64,000 nucleotides of DNA from Neoscytalidium dimidiatum (Eukaryota > Ascomycota > Dothideomycetes > Botryosphaeriales > Botryosphaeriaceae). The notes under the pieces are model-generated. The model saw only the letters and a program-made list of their open reading frames with translations, made no database searches and had not been told where the DNA came from. Within the stretch, counting starts at the first letter, position 1, and every line of letters begins with the position of its first letter. Both the position numbers and the translations under genes were made by a program. Location of the stretch: positions 930,001 through 994,000 of the forward strand of contig CM074697.1 in NCBI GenBank assembly GCA_037367355.1, in the 5' to 3' direction. Shown here one piece after another: positions 53,445-64,000 of the stretch.

Positions 53445-55030
53445 GGGAGGGAATGGGATAGCCCATTATGGCAAAACTTTACCAGGTTTTATGGAGACAC
53501 TCTTTTCATGCAACTCAGGGCATTGGCATGATTATTGTCGCATGCATTAAAGATTAAATGAGCGCTCTGGCAGGGAAAGGTTTCGAAGAGCGCAATCTGG
53601 TTGCCCTCGAGCTAGAACCATGGGACCCTCCGAAAGGCATGGCGAAGGATAGGCGAAAGTCATTTCTGGGAAAACGGCATTGAAATGGGTCTAAAATGGC
53701 TGAGGGATTCGACTACCAAGCTCTCTTCCTATTGCTTCTCGTTATGGAATGGAGGAATCGAAAGGCTTAACCTTGCTCATTTCCATGTGGCAAAGAGCCA
53801 GATGATGCAGTGAAGTGCTCACGAGATAAACGCGGAATGCAGATCCCCTCCTTTGCGAATCGATACATGTTCGCGAGTTGGGAGCTCATCTGCGAATAAG
53901 CCTTGCTTCCGGTAATTTTTGCTCACGCAGGGTCTCGGACGCTGTTGGGATGGGTAAATGTAAGGAGAGATGTTGAATGTCTCATCTTTCCGGGCTGTAG
54001 ACTTTGTCATCGCACCGATTTCAATTGCCACCTTCGCGGATACCATTAAACATGCGGGAATGCTTCCCGCGCACGTTATCGATTTCTGTCATCATTACTC
54101 CTAACAGCAAACCGACGCAAGATATGCTTCGAGGAAACATTTGAGACCTGGTATCGTCTGTTTGGCATGTCCTTTGGCCCATGTAATTGTTTCAATCCCC
54201 TTATACCTTATTCAGGAAAAACTAACAGGACTGGTCATGCATGCAGACCAGCAGCTAACGCGTGCACTCACAACTCAAGATGTACGTACTATGTTACACC
54301 TTGAAAATCTACTATACACCGGAGCATATCTCGGTGGTGTTCCACCATCCTTCAGAGGTCGTACGTCCATGAACATAGTCAGCTCAAAGCTTACCAAAAT
54401 TTGCGAATGAAGAACGTCTGAACTTAAGATGCGTAAGCATCATGGAGAATGTCACGCGGACATTCACTGCTTCATGAGTTTCCCCTTCAATAGCAAACAA
54501 GACATGAGTAGCTAGGGCCAGAAGCAGGATTTTGTACATTTTTTAAGGTAAAAAGACGCTATAAACGATGGCATCTGTCAAAAGAAAACAAAACGCAAGT
54601 GCAACGTAGGGACCTAAACAGAGCACCCATCCAGCCAAAACGTCATGACTTTCATAGGGGGTATCCTAACGTCACTATAGCCCGCAAATTTTTTTTTATT
54701 TCTCTCAGACCGGACCGGACCCTTATTCATATGAGAACTTCCTGATTTCTCTCATCTCGTGCAGGGCTAAATGTAGAAAATAAGAATCAAAAACTCCGGA
54801 CCCGTGGCCTCGCCGCTAAACATACACGTGCGTTGCGTGGATAGCAAGCATGAAGCGTGTAACTCAGAATAAAGCTGTCTAGTTCCTCTTACAGGAGGAT
54901 TAGGGAAATATTTTTTGGGCCCTTCATTATGACCTTCGTCTGGGAAAATGTCGCTGTGCCGTTATGAGAAAAAGGTCATGCCACAAGACTGAATAAGTTG
55001 GATTTGTGAGCCATCCACGATCGTCATTCT
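53445..55030. other. Convergent intergenic region
   Basis: 1.6 kb between the LEA1 and PAT1 stop codons. Average to AT-rich; a T tract near 54689. The longest frames (under 90 codons) show no resemblance to a family. No gene supported. Confidence 0.6.
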
Positions 55031-57634
55031 TCAACCAAGCAACTCAACGTCCAATCCGATTGCCCTCATAAACAGGTTGACGTGGCCCAGTCTGGCTGCT
55101 GACAGCTCTTTCGGTAGTGCCTTGCAGACGTTCACGGTGTCCATAACGCGATCTTTGACACCTATGACGAGGCGTTGCTGCTGCTCGGCGGATGCGCTGG
55201 CGCCCATTGAGGCAAGGAACTGCCACACGTATACATCCTCATCATCTTTGACCGTGCCAGGGAAAATATAAGGCAGAACGGGCTCGATGGCATCAAATAG
55301 GCGGTTGTACAATTGTTCAATCTGCTGAAAATCTTGTGCAGTTGCCGTTGATGGTGGCGTGCTCTCCTTGACTAATTCAGCGCGGGAGACGAGAATGGTG
55401 AGGATGGAGAGGCCGATCTTGGTGCGCGCCAGAACAGGAATGTTAGTTCTCTCGAGGACCAAACCCATTAAGCCAATAACGATATTCAGGGGAGCCTCGT
55501 TCACATAGGCAAAGAGAGGAGGCATGACAGCCTGAGCGAAGAGTTCTATCTCTTCCTTCGCCGTGCGCGGGAGCGGCGTAAGTGGATCGGCAGGGATACC
55601 GTGCTGGACCACGTCGAGAATGTCAAGGTGCACGACGATCATAGTCAGGATCGTCACACGCTGCTGCTCGTCTTGAAGCTGGCGAAAGATGCGCGGAATT
55701 GCTTTCTTGCCCTTGGGGTGAGAAAGAATAGCAATGAAAGGGTGAGGGACGTTGGAGCCAGGAACTATGGGATCCAAAACCTTGAGAGCTTGCCAAAGCT
55801 TCTGGTTCAAATCCTGGTGCTTATGCTGCCACTCCATGTGTTCTTGGATCTGCTCCGGGCTGCTGCCATCATGTATGGGAGGAGGCATATTGCGCTCGTG
55901 ATCTTCCATCTTCATCAGAATGTTATACACATTCTCAATATTGCGCAGAGTCGCTTTGCGATCAGCAACCTCGTTATGCGCCCGGCTAGGACGGCGGCCG
56001 GCTCCATTTGGTCTGCCTTCTCCTTCCGCCTTTTTGATGTTCAACAGGGGCTTAGGCGTCTTCGCGTTGCTGAATGAGATCTTGCCAAGACTACCTTCGA
56101 TTACAAGTTGCTTGTTCTTCGGTTTGGCTTTGGCGGCTTCTACAGCACGCTGCACTTGCTGCTCCATGCGCTGCGCATGGTTATCGCCACCACGGTGATG
56201 ACGGCGACCACCGTAACGACCACCGGTCTGGAACAGATAGGTTTGGGCAAACTGGTTGGCGGGCTGATGAGGGTTCTGGCGAGGAGCTCCGCGAATTTGA
56301 GAAAAGACTTGGTAATAGAAATCCTCTGCCAAGGCAGCTTCGGGACCCTGGTCATCAATGCTGCCAGTCGCAGTGACTAGTTGTTGCAGTTGGATGCGAG
56401 TGATGAAGTTCTTGTCCTGCGGTGTCATCAGACCATTATCCTTCGAGAGCATGTGAATCTTGTGGATCCTCTTGGCGCGTTTGGCATCTTCTTCCAGAAA
56501 CGCAGCGCGCTCAGCATCAGACAGGCGGAGAAGCTGCTCAGGATGAGTGATGACAGGACCTTGGTATGAGGGGCCGCGTGCATGAGCTGGTCCAGTGGGT
56601 GGCATGCGGTTGAAAGGCTGGGCGATTGGCTGGCCAGGGCCGGAAAGACGGTTCGGGTTCTGGAGAATCTGGCGGGGTTGCTGCGGAGGCTGATGCATTT
56701 GAGGCTGCGGGGGTGTTCCTCTAGGGCCCTGCTGCTCTTGCCTCTGGCGTTGCAGAACCTGTGGTTGCGAGATACTCTGAGCAGGAAGCTCCTGGGGCAT
56801 CTGCTGCTGGGGAATTGACGGCGGACGCTGTTGAGGAAACTGCGGAGGGAACTGCGGAGGGCGCTGGAGGATCTGCGGCGGAGCACCGAAGGGCTGCTGG
56901 GCCCAGTTTGGGGGAGGCTGCTGCGGAAAGCCAGGAATAGGTGGCTGAGGGGTGGAGTGGGTAACAGGAGGCTGAACGGCGTGCTGCACGACTTTCTTCT
57001 TGCTCTCGGCAAGCATGGCAGCCTCAACCTCCTCCAGACTCATCATCTTCCTCGCAGCAGAAACGTGAGCGGGCTGCTGAGCGGGGAACTGTTGGCGCTG
57101 GTTCTCCTGGCTCGGCGTCGTCTTTGCGGGAATGCCCCAGATGTCGGCGCTGGCCTCCAAATTGCCAATGTACCCCGGCTGAGCATAGTTCTCGTAGCCG
57201 GTCTTCACGGGCTTCCTCTGCTCCTCCTCCTTCTTCTCGCGCGGCGGAGGCTGGCGGGCGCTGTACAGCATCTGCTCCTCGTGAATGGTGCCGGCGATCT
57301 TGGCCGTCTGGCCGGAGAAGTCAAAGTCCTTTCCAACATTGTGGGAGGTTTCGCCACCAAAGGTGTCATCGTTGAAGGCGTCATCGGTTTCATCGAGCTG
57401 GTCACCAAGGCCATCGTAGGTGTCTTCGAAGTCGAGGCTGCATTGCGGCTCCTGTCAGCGGTCTGGAGCACTCAGGCTGCGGGTGAGAGCAACTCACGCA
57501 TCGTCGTCGTCAGCGCGGGGACCCTGGCTGGACAGGCCGGCCCAAGGGTCGGGCGTCTGGCCGAAGCCGGGGGCACTCTGCTGATGGGCCGGACGGTCCC
57601 GCGGCAACGACGTGTCGAAGCCGAAGAAGGACAT
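55031..57634 (-). CDS. PAT1: PAT1, mRNA decapping activator / P-body protein
   Basis: Links deadenylated mRNA, through Lsm1-7 and Dhh1, to decapping. Exons are 57634-57498 and 57437-55031 with a 60-nt intron; the product is 847 residues. N-terminus: MSFFGFDTSLPRDRPAHQQS, then an acidic segment (DLDETDDAFNDDTFGG downstream of the junction) that fits the Dhh1-binding region. Residues about 130-320 are Pro/Gln-rich and probably drive condensation. The conserved middle has ARGPSYQGPVITHPEQLL. The C-terminal helical domain (about 470-847) includes HPFIAILSHPKGKKAIPRIF, matching the Pat1 C-terminal fold. It ends FMRAIGLDVELLG. No lesions. It shares an 860-bp divergent spacer with the mannosyltransferase gene. 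Confidence 0.93.
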
Positions 57635-58493
57635 CTGGGGGACGGTGGTGTGCAATGGCAGTAGCGGATGGCGGGGGTTGGTGACGTGCTGGGGTGGGTT
57701 AGGTGCGGGCTAGGCGGCGGTGGTGGTGTTTACGACACTTTTCGGCGATCTTATGCGACAGTGCGCGTTGGTTGGCGTGTCGCGAGGCCCGGGCGAAAGT
57801 AAGGTCCTGAGGGCGAAACCGCCCAGAGGCTCCGCCGCTCGCTCGCGATGGTGCGGAACAGGCAGGCGCAGCAGGCGGGCAGCGAGCGAGCAGACGCGGA
57901 GCTGGCAATTCCCCGAATTCTGCAATTCGGGCGGCAATAGTCTATGGCACGTAGGACGGGCTGCGAGGCATGCAGCGCGAGAGCTTTGGCTGGCAGTGCC
58001 GGCAGCCGGGCTGGGCAGAGCCACAGTGCAGGGCTGGAAGCTCGAAGCTGGGAGCTGGAGGCTGCACGGGCCTGGTGCAGAGGGCCCCTTCCTTGCCGCT
58101 GATTGCCTGTTCGTATGGCTCCAGGGCTGCTGCGTGTGCAGCCGCAACGGTGGCCGCGCGTGTACGCCCGACTGGAATTCTCCCCTTCGTACCAGCTCGC
58201 CGCTCGCCCTAACACGTATTCTCTTCTCTCGCTCCCTCTCTTCGCCATCTTCTTCTTTGCTCCGCCCGCCCAATGCCTGCCTGCTGCATGCGCTGTCGCC
58301 CCAAATAAGACCAGACTCCGCGCGCGCCATCCCTACCTCACATCTGCATCCTCGACTCGGCCGCCGCCGCCGCCGCTGAGCATTACGCAGCCCCCTTTCA
58401 AGCCACCTCAGGCCGACGCCTGCCCATAGACCACCTGTTGTCCGGGCCTGTCTGTCTTCCACCACTGCGAGACCGGCCGAATTCTCTGCAAAC
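57635..58493. promoter_or_regulatory. Divergent promoter region, PAT1 / KTR mannosyltransferase
   Basis: 859 bp, GC-rich. Overlapping shadow frames on both strands carry no domain. A CCG repeat lies near 58361. Back-to-back promoters are inferred from gene orientation. Confidence 0.5.
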
Positions 58494-59877
58494 ATGGCCG
58501 GCACACAGCGCTACATGCGCTATATCGTCTTCGCCTTCGTCGTGCGTTGCCCACCCGTCCTATCCGCATACCGCCAGCTCCCGCTAATTTTCTGCTCAGG
58601 TCCTGCTGCTCATCTTCTTCTTCTCGTCCTCCGACGTCCCCACCAGCCGCCTGCAGAGCGCCAGCGAGATTATAAAAGAACAGGGCTCCAAATGGAAGGG
58701 ATCCGGTGCCGCCACCGAGCCTGGCTCCAAGGAGGCTCCCATTGTGAACACTCCTTCCCACCCCTCCGAGGCCTCGTCGCAGGGCACCACTCCGAACACG
58801 CCTGCTCAATTGACCGGCACCGCGCCCGGTGAGCGCATGAACGCGACCTTTGTCACTCTGGCCCGCAACTCGGACGTCTGGGAGATTGCCCGGTCCATCC
58901 GCCAGGTCGAGGACCGCTTCAACCGCAAGTTCAACTATGACTGGGTCTTCCTGAACGACAACGACTTCGACGACACCTTCAAGCGCGTCACCACCTCACT
59001 CGTTTCCGGAAAGACCAAGTACGGCAAGATTGACACCGACCAGTGGTCCTTCCCACCGTGGATTGACACCAACAAAGCCGCAAAGGTGCGCGATGAGATG
59101 AAGCAGAAGCAGATCATCTATGGAGACTCCATCAGCTACCGCCACATGTGTCGCTATGAGTCTGGCTTCTTCTTCCGCCACCCCTTGATGTTGGACTATG
59201 AGTGGTACTGGCGCGTCGAGCCCAGCATTGAGCTCTTCTGCGACATCAACTACGACACCTTCAAGTTCATGGCCGACCATGGCAAGAAGTACTCGTTCGT
59301 GCTGAGCTTGTATGAATACGTCGAGACCATTCCCACGCTTTGGGACAGTGTCAAGACCTTCATGCAGAAGTATCCCCAGCACATTGCCAAGGACAACTCC
59401 ATGGCTTTCCTCAGCGATGACGACGGCAAGACCTATAATCACTGCCACTTCTGGTCCAACTTCGAAATTGGCAACCTGAACTGGCTCCGTAGCCAGGCGT
59501 ACATCGACTTCTTTGAGCATCTCGATCACGATGGTGGCTTCTTCTACGAACGCTGGGGAGACGCTCCCGTCCATTCGATTGCCGCCGGCCTTATGCTTAA
59601 CAAGGACGAGATTCATTTCTTCGATGATATTGCATACTACCACGTTCCTTTCACACACTGCCCGACCAGTGAGAAGACGCGCACGGATAACAAGTGCCAC
59701 TGCAACCCCGGCGACAACTTTGACTGGAATGGTTATTCCTGTAAGTGTTCCTTTTCTCGTTTAGATATCTTGAGTTTGTCGTTACTAATTACCACTTTCT
59801 TTCTCTCACCAGGCACGGCTCGCTTCTTTGAAGTCAATAACATGGAGAAACCAGAGGGGTACGAGAAGCAGCAATAA
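58494..59877 (+). CDS. KRE2/KTR/MNT1 alpha-1,2-mannosyltransferase (GT15)
   Basis: Type II Golgi membrane enzyme that extends O- and N-linked mannans using GDP-mannose. Exons are 58494-58541, 58600-59740 and 59813-59877 with introns of 58 and 72 nt; the product is 417 residues. A short cytosolic tail is followed by a membrane anchor rebuilt across intron 1 ([14 protein letters not shown]), then a Ser/Pro-rich stem. Catalytic domain landmarks: [50 protein letters not shown] followed by EP (catalytic region), [34 protein letters not shown] and HVPFTHCP. The 72-nt second intron (donor GTAAGT, branch TACTAAT, acceptor CACCAG) is stop-free and in frame; removal gives [14 protein letters not shown], the usual end. 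An AATAAA hexamer overlaps the stop codon. Confidence 0.95.
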
Positions 59878-60779
59878 ACCCTTTCACATCTTTCTAGTGT
59901 TAAGCCCATATCACAAAAACAAACTACGACCACCTTGATTTTGTTTTTCTGAAGAATCCTTCAAACTGATTATCTCTGTCTTACCCTTCGCCTCGTAAAG
60001 AGCCCCATGGAATAAGTCTCAACGCATCAAGATCTCCATCCGTACCGTGGCCGCGCTCGCCTTTATTGCGCTTTGCGTTAGCCTATGGAGGACGCATCGC
60101 TTCTACTCTACGGCCAGACTCGACTCCAGCGGCAATTATTGGATTAGGTGATCTTCGTTTCATAGACACCGTCTTGCTTCATGTTGCACATGAAGTAAAG
60201 TAGCCCAATCTCCAGATCTCCATCTTCGCTTCGGTTTTGCCCGAGCCATGTTTCTCGACTCGGGATAGGGATCCAAAAAAAAGTGGAACGCCCTTCATTA
60301 CCTTGGGCTTCTCTACATTTCTTCGCAGGGCTTGTTTTGTATTATCATCAAGGAAACGAACGCAGCATGAACTTTATTTTGGCGGCATAGCTGAGGCTTG
60401 GGATACGGCGTCGGGTCTTCTGCTGCTCAACGCTAAATTCGAATATGTAGCAGGACGGGAAGGGTACTGTCGGTAGCGAACTGCACGACGACAGACTTCT
60501 TTGTGTTTCTTGAGTGTAACGGCGCTGTATTGTATCCTGGGGATCGGAATGATGTATCACAACGAGGACTTGATTTTATTCGTTTAAAAGTGATAGGCTG
60601 GATTTGCCAACACTTGTCTATCTACCATGTGTGCTTAGCAGGCGACGTTGGAGCAGGTACAGTCGAATCATGGTGACGCGATGTGAGTTTATCCGACTTT
60701 GACTTTCAGCTCCCTCCCTGCCGCCAACAGTAACGTTACCCATGCTACCTTCGTCTGCTTTACACAGCTAAGCTCTTAC
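59878..60779. other. Convergent intergenic region
   Basis: 3' flanks of the KTR gene (+) and the P450 relic (-). A stop-free stretch 59999-60151 encodes a basic then hydrophobic then basic segment without a start codon (see findings). No intact gene. Confidence 0.55.
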
Positions 60780-62449
60780 TCAGACTTTGTTCTCCACAGC
60801 CCTCTGTTTTAGGTCCAGAAACAACGGCTTCTTATCCCAAACATTGTAAGCCTTTTGGTCCATCCAGTGGTTGTCCGTCCGTTCAGATAACTGCATGTCG
60901 AAGTTCAAGACGATTTTCGCTAACATGGCCCGCATTTCGTGCCATGCGAGGCTATTTCGAGAAAAGTGTCAGCCAAATGTTCCTCTCCAGGGACGTGCAT
61001 TGACATCAAGAAGTGGTATCTGCCAGCGCATTTGACTCACTTCTTCCCGAGGCAGTTCCTGGGCCCAAAACTGAATGGCTCGAACGCGCCGTGGCTGTCT
61101 TTTGCAAATCGCTGATCAGCATCCGGTAGCCATCTTTCTGGGTGGAAGCTGTCGGGATCGTGGAAGTTGGCTTCACTGTGATAAGCTGCGAAGTGAGACA
61201 CGTACACAAGGGTTTAGGATGGGTCAGCATCACGACGTCAGATTCAGCCGGCCTTCAACAAGGAAGAGATCGGATCATGGGACCGGCTTAACCTACATTA
61301 CCAGCAACTGGCTTCGCGCAAATGAGGGTTCCTTCTGGGGAGTGATGCGCGGAAGTCCTGGAGGTGCGGGCGGATACATGCGAAGGCCTTCCTGGATACA
61401 GGCGTTCAGGTATGGCAACCGAGACAGAGCCTGCACGCCAAGGTCCTTCTCAGTTCTGACTGCCTGGCGCACTTCGGCGTTCAACCTGGCCAATTTCTCT
61501 GGATTCGCGCACAGCAGCCACGACAATTCGCTGAGAAGTGAGGAAGTTGTCTCAGTGCCCGCCCCCATGAGAGTGGAAGCGTTCACATGCATCTCGTCGC
61601 CGCATCTTGGGCTGTGTTGCGCAGCACAAATGTCCAGATGTCCGGCCGGGTTGTCCCACGGTTTAAGCGAGCATCGACGCGCTCCATGGCAAAGCGACTG
61701 TGGGTGGCACAGCTCTCCTCCATACCTCGGAGCAGAGTACGCTCGATCAGAGGCATGAGCAGCGGGAATACTGTGTGCAACGCGCCATATATGCCTGCGG
61801 CTTTGACCGAGGCGGCAATGGCCATCACCCAAGGCACGTATTTGGCGTGGTCAAGCATGCCGAGCGGCTCGCTGAAAGCCAGGTCGGCCATGACGTCGAA
61901 AGTCGTGTAGTTGAATTTCCGGACCATGTCGGCTGAGCTGCTGCCGTTGGGCGCTGCTGCGACATCACGCAACTTCTCGACCAGCAAGTCGGTGTATTGA
62001 CGGATAAGCGGCTCCTGTTCCACGAGTGCCTTATCTGAGAAGGCGTGAGAGATACTTCAGCGGAAGCGCGAGTGGTCTGCGTCGTTTGCTCTGGTTGAAG
62101 TGATCAGGTTAGCAAACGCAACTTTCGCCCAGCCATCCGCCACCGTATTCACCAACGTAAAGATGCCGTGCTTCACGAAATGTGGCTTGGGATATGACTG
62201 CACGTTTTTGGGCAGATTTCCTCGCCCAGCCGGTGGTGTCTTGTGACCATAAATGTCTCTCCACGCCTCTGCCTGGGTGTACGAGAGGTGGTTCGGCGCA
62301 ACGCGAACGACATGGCTATACCGCCGATGCAGGTCTGTGATCCAGGCAACCTGAGTTCCGCGGAGTCTCTGTCAGTAACACGGCCCTTTGGATGCTGCTG
62401 TGTAGGCTGGTCCAGGATACTTGCGCAGGAGATGGAGGAGCACATTGTA
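60780..62449 (-). pseudogene. Cytochrome P450, decayed
   Basis: Resembles fungal microsomal P450s. Recognisable order: LHLLRKYPGPAYTAASKG, RGTQVAWITDLH, VVRVAPNHLSYTQAEAWRDI, NDADHSRFR, a well-kept stretch EPLIRQYTDLLVEKLRDVAA, the oxygen-binding helix LMGAGTETTSSLLSELSWLL, the ExxR helix LNACIQEGLRMYPPAPPG, the PERW motif in [14 protein letters not shown], and the haem loop [11 protein letters not shown]. Lesions seen: TGA at 62374-62372 (after KGPCY), TGA at 62059-62057 (inside HSRFR/SISHAF), frame changes near 61600 and near 61335, and an AA where the acceptor AG of an intron seems needed near 61215. The last exon (60951-60780) and its splice sites look intact. A membrane anchor was not found; upstream coding is unclear. 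Substrate unknown. Sequencing error cannot be ruled out for single events, but five lesions make decay likely. Confidence 0.8.
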
Positions 62450-63033
62450 GGCTGCCTAGAGGCATCTTCGTAGAAAGAACGTCTAAAAGTGTTTGATGGT
62501 CAACTCTTTGAACCTCTGCCATGTGCTTTTATATCATAAAGACATTTGAGCTCGTACCTCCCCCTCGGCTCGGAACTGGAAAGTAGGAACCCGAAAATCG
62601 GGCTGCCGAGCCTCAACTTTGCAATATATATTTCTCTTTGAGATTACTTGCAAGGATATCATATTCGGATGCCTACAGAGTTCGTACGAGCACGCATGCA
62701 TAAAGGAGAGTTTTCTCCGGTACCCGGGGGGCTGTGTTAGACAAGATCCAATCAAAAGGTTGCACATCCACGGAATACGAGATACGCGTTTATCGCAGCC
62801 GCTGAATGGCTTCTCCGCATCCCCACTAAACCAGGCGTCCAGCGCATTGACGCATGGGTTGGCTGTGGGTTGTGACAATGGAGTACGTGGTTTCCGTCTA
62901 GAGTCGAGTTTAATGTTTCCGTACATTCGGATTTTAAAATGACACATATCCGCTCTGTATTGATTCCTACAGGAACCGGCAATTGCTAAATCCAAATCGA
63001 AGCTGTTTTTCACTCAACTTGTGATACGCCACA
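62450..63033. other. Divergent intergenic region
   Basis: Between the recognisable start of the P450 relic and the DUF300 gene start. It should contain the missing P450 N-terminus, if kept, and the DUF300 promoter. No other gene seen. Confidence 0.5.
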
Positions 63034-64000
63034 ATGGGAAAGTGTAGCCTAAGTGGATTGGACATCCCGTGTACGTTTCTCACGCGGCTACATATAAGGG
63101 AGTTCTCTTAACAACAAAAAGTGGTGGAAGAGGACGCAATCGGTTCCATCACGTTCCACCAATTTAGCATTGCTCTCGCAGCCTGCTTCACTATCGCTGC
63201 TGCCCTAGTCTCGTTCTACCTTATTTTTCGGCACATAGGCAACTACAATAGACCAATGGAGCAGAAGCAGTGAGTTTTGCCACGATCTGAACCGAAATTA
63301 ACTTCATTCTGACGAAAGGCTTTAGAATAATTCGAATAATATTCATGGTTCCTGTTTATGGCTTAACGTCATGCTTGGCAATTAAATATTACTCGCAGCA
63401 CGTCTACCTCGAAGCCTTGCATCAACTATACGAAGCCTTCGCTCTCGCATCTTTCTTTATTCTCTTGTGCCGTTACATGGCTCCAGCAACGCAGGAGCTC
63501 GAAGAACGATTTCGTGAAATTGAACCACGGAGTTGGATCCCGCCGATTCAATGGCTGAATATGTGTACCGGGGGCGAGAAGAGAGGCCCTTTTCGCACGC
63601 CCAGGAACGGCGTTACCTACATCCATGTACACCCATACCCATCTTGTCGTTTCTCAGTCTGGACTGGGGGGCGTGTTGATGACTTGCTGACCTTAGTTCA
63701 TCTTAGATCATCACCGTTGGTGTATTCCAATATTCAGTAGTGAAGCTCTGTACCACTCTCATCACGTTCATAACGGAGGCCACGGACACGTACTGTGCTG
63801 ATTCGAAGAGTACCAAGCATGCAGCTATATGGGTAAGCTCATCCGAAAACCCGTCGCAGATATCTCAACTACCACCCCAGTCCTGACACGCCACGCTTTT
63901 CAGATCAAGATCATTCAGATTCTCTCCCTGATCGTCGCCATGATCTTCCTGATGCAGTTTTACCTCCAATTTAAAGGGTCTCTTAGGCACCACAACCCGT
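63034..64000 (+). CDS. DUF300/TMEM184/OST-alpha family membrane protein, 5' part (partial)
   Basis: Multi-pass membrane protein of the organic-solute-transporter-alpha/TMEM184 family; in fungi its role is poorly known, with vacuolar links reported for family members. Exons are 63034-63070, 63122-63269, 63326-63626, 63707-63832 and 63904 onward, with introns of 51, 56, 80 and 71 nt; the gene runs off the window after about 236 residues. Start MGKCSLSGLDIP; the first helix is ALAACFTIAAALVSFYLIFR. Exon 3 has IIRIIFMVPVYGLTSCLAIK and YEAFALASFFILLCRYMAPA, then PPIQWLNMCTGGEKRGPFRT, all family landmarks. Exon 4 reads IITVGVFQYSVVKLCTTLIT and exon 5 IKIIQILSLIVAMIFLMQFY. All phases agree, so this looks like a working gene. 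Confidence 0.88.

Noticed and set aside
55805..55820. GGTTCAAATCC, a T-arm-like string
   Set aside because: Lies within PAT1 coding sequence, and no cloverleaf can be drawn around it.
60780..64000. Secondary-metabolite cluster (P450 with membrane protein)
   Set aside because: No synthase, terpene cyclase or cluster regulator is visible, the P450 is decayed and the neighbour is a DUF300 housekeeping-type protein.
1..64000. CRISPR arrays, riboswitches, intact transposons, rRNA genes
   Set aside because: No spaced direct repeats, no recognisable thiamine-type aptamer in introns, no transposase or reverse transcriptase motifs and no rRNA-like stretch found by reading.

Overview
This is a stretch of nuclear genome from a filamentous ascomycete (Pezizomycotina). 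Supporting signs are short GT-AG introns, mostly 47-90 nt, with CTGAC, CTAAC or TACTAAY branch points; long protein-coding exons; GC-rich intergenic DNA punctuated by poly-A and poly-T tracts; and a purely fungal gene set. A dothideomycete is my best guess, but that is inference only. No ribosomal, tRNA, CRISPR, viral or intact transposon sequence was recognised.

Layout, left to right: 3' end of an ATG18-like PROPPIN gene (+); a low-complexity Ser/Pro-rich protein (+); zinc alcohol dehydrogenase (-); 3.8 kb without a credible gene; a CSC1/OSCA-type (DUF221) channel (-); 3.9 kb without a credible gene; a small unknown gene (-) divergent from a secreted A1 aspartic protease (+); a 779-residue unknown protein (-); an MFS transporter (+); a GNAT acetyltransferase (-); 2.9 kb empty; ribose-5-phosphate isomerase (-) divergent from the NEDD8 E1 regulatory subunit ULA1 (+); peroxisomal D-amino-acid oxidase (-) divergent from an OTU deubiquitinase (+); ALG2 (-) divergent from VPS15 (+); a ULP1-type SUMO protease (+); the U2 snRNP protein LEA1 (+); PAT1 (-) divergent from a KRE2/KTR mannosyltransferase (+); a decayed cytochrome P450 (-); and the 5' part of a DUF300/TMEM184 membrane protein (+), cut by the window edge.

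This is housekeeping territory, not an operon or an obvious secondary-metabolite cluster. Some genes share pathways. VPS15 (PtdIns3P kinase complex) and ATG18 (PtdIns3P reader) both act in autophagy. ULA1, the OTU protease and ULP1 act on ubiquitin-like modifiers. ALG2 and the KTR enzyme act in glycosylation, and LEA1 and PAT1 in mRNA metabolism. They lie 3-40 kb apart and I see no evidence of joint control beyond ordinary divergent promoters.

I found no clearly new biological system. The points most worth a second look are the P450 pseudogene, whose two stop codons and probable lost splice acceptor fit C:G to T:A transitions; three stop-free introns with lengths divisible by three (GNAT, KTR and P450), which hide inside open reading frames and could be retained; an open, Arg-rich, almost acid-free N-terminal extension on ribose-5-phosphate isomerase; and two unknown proteins. 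Exon boundaries were deduced by hand from frame, splice consensus and family resemblance, and have not been tested against transcripts.
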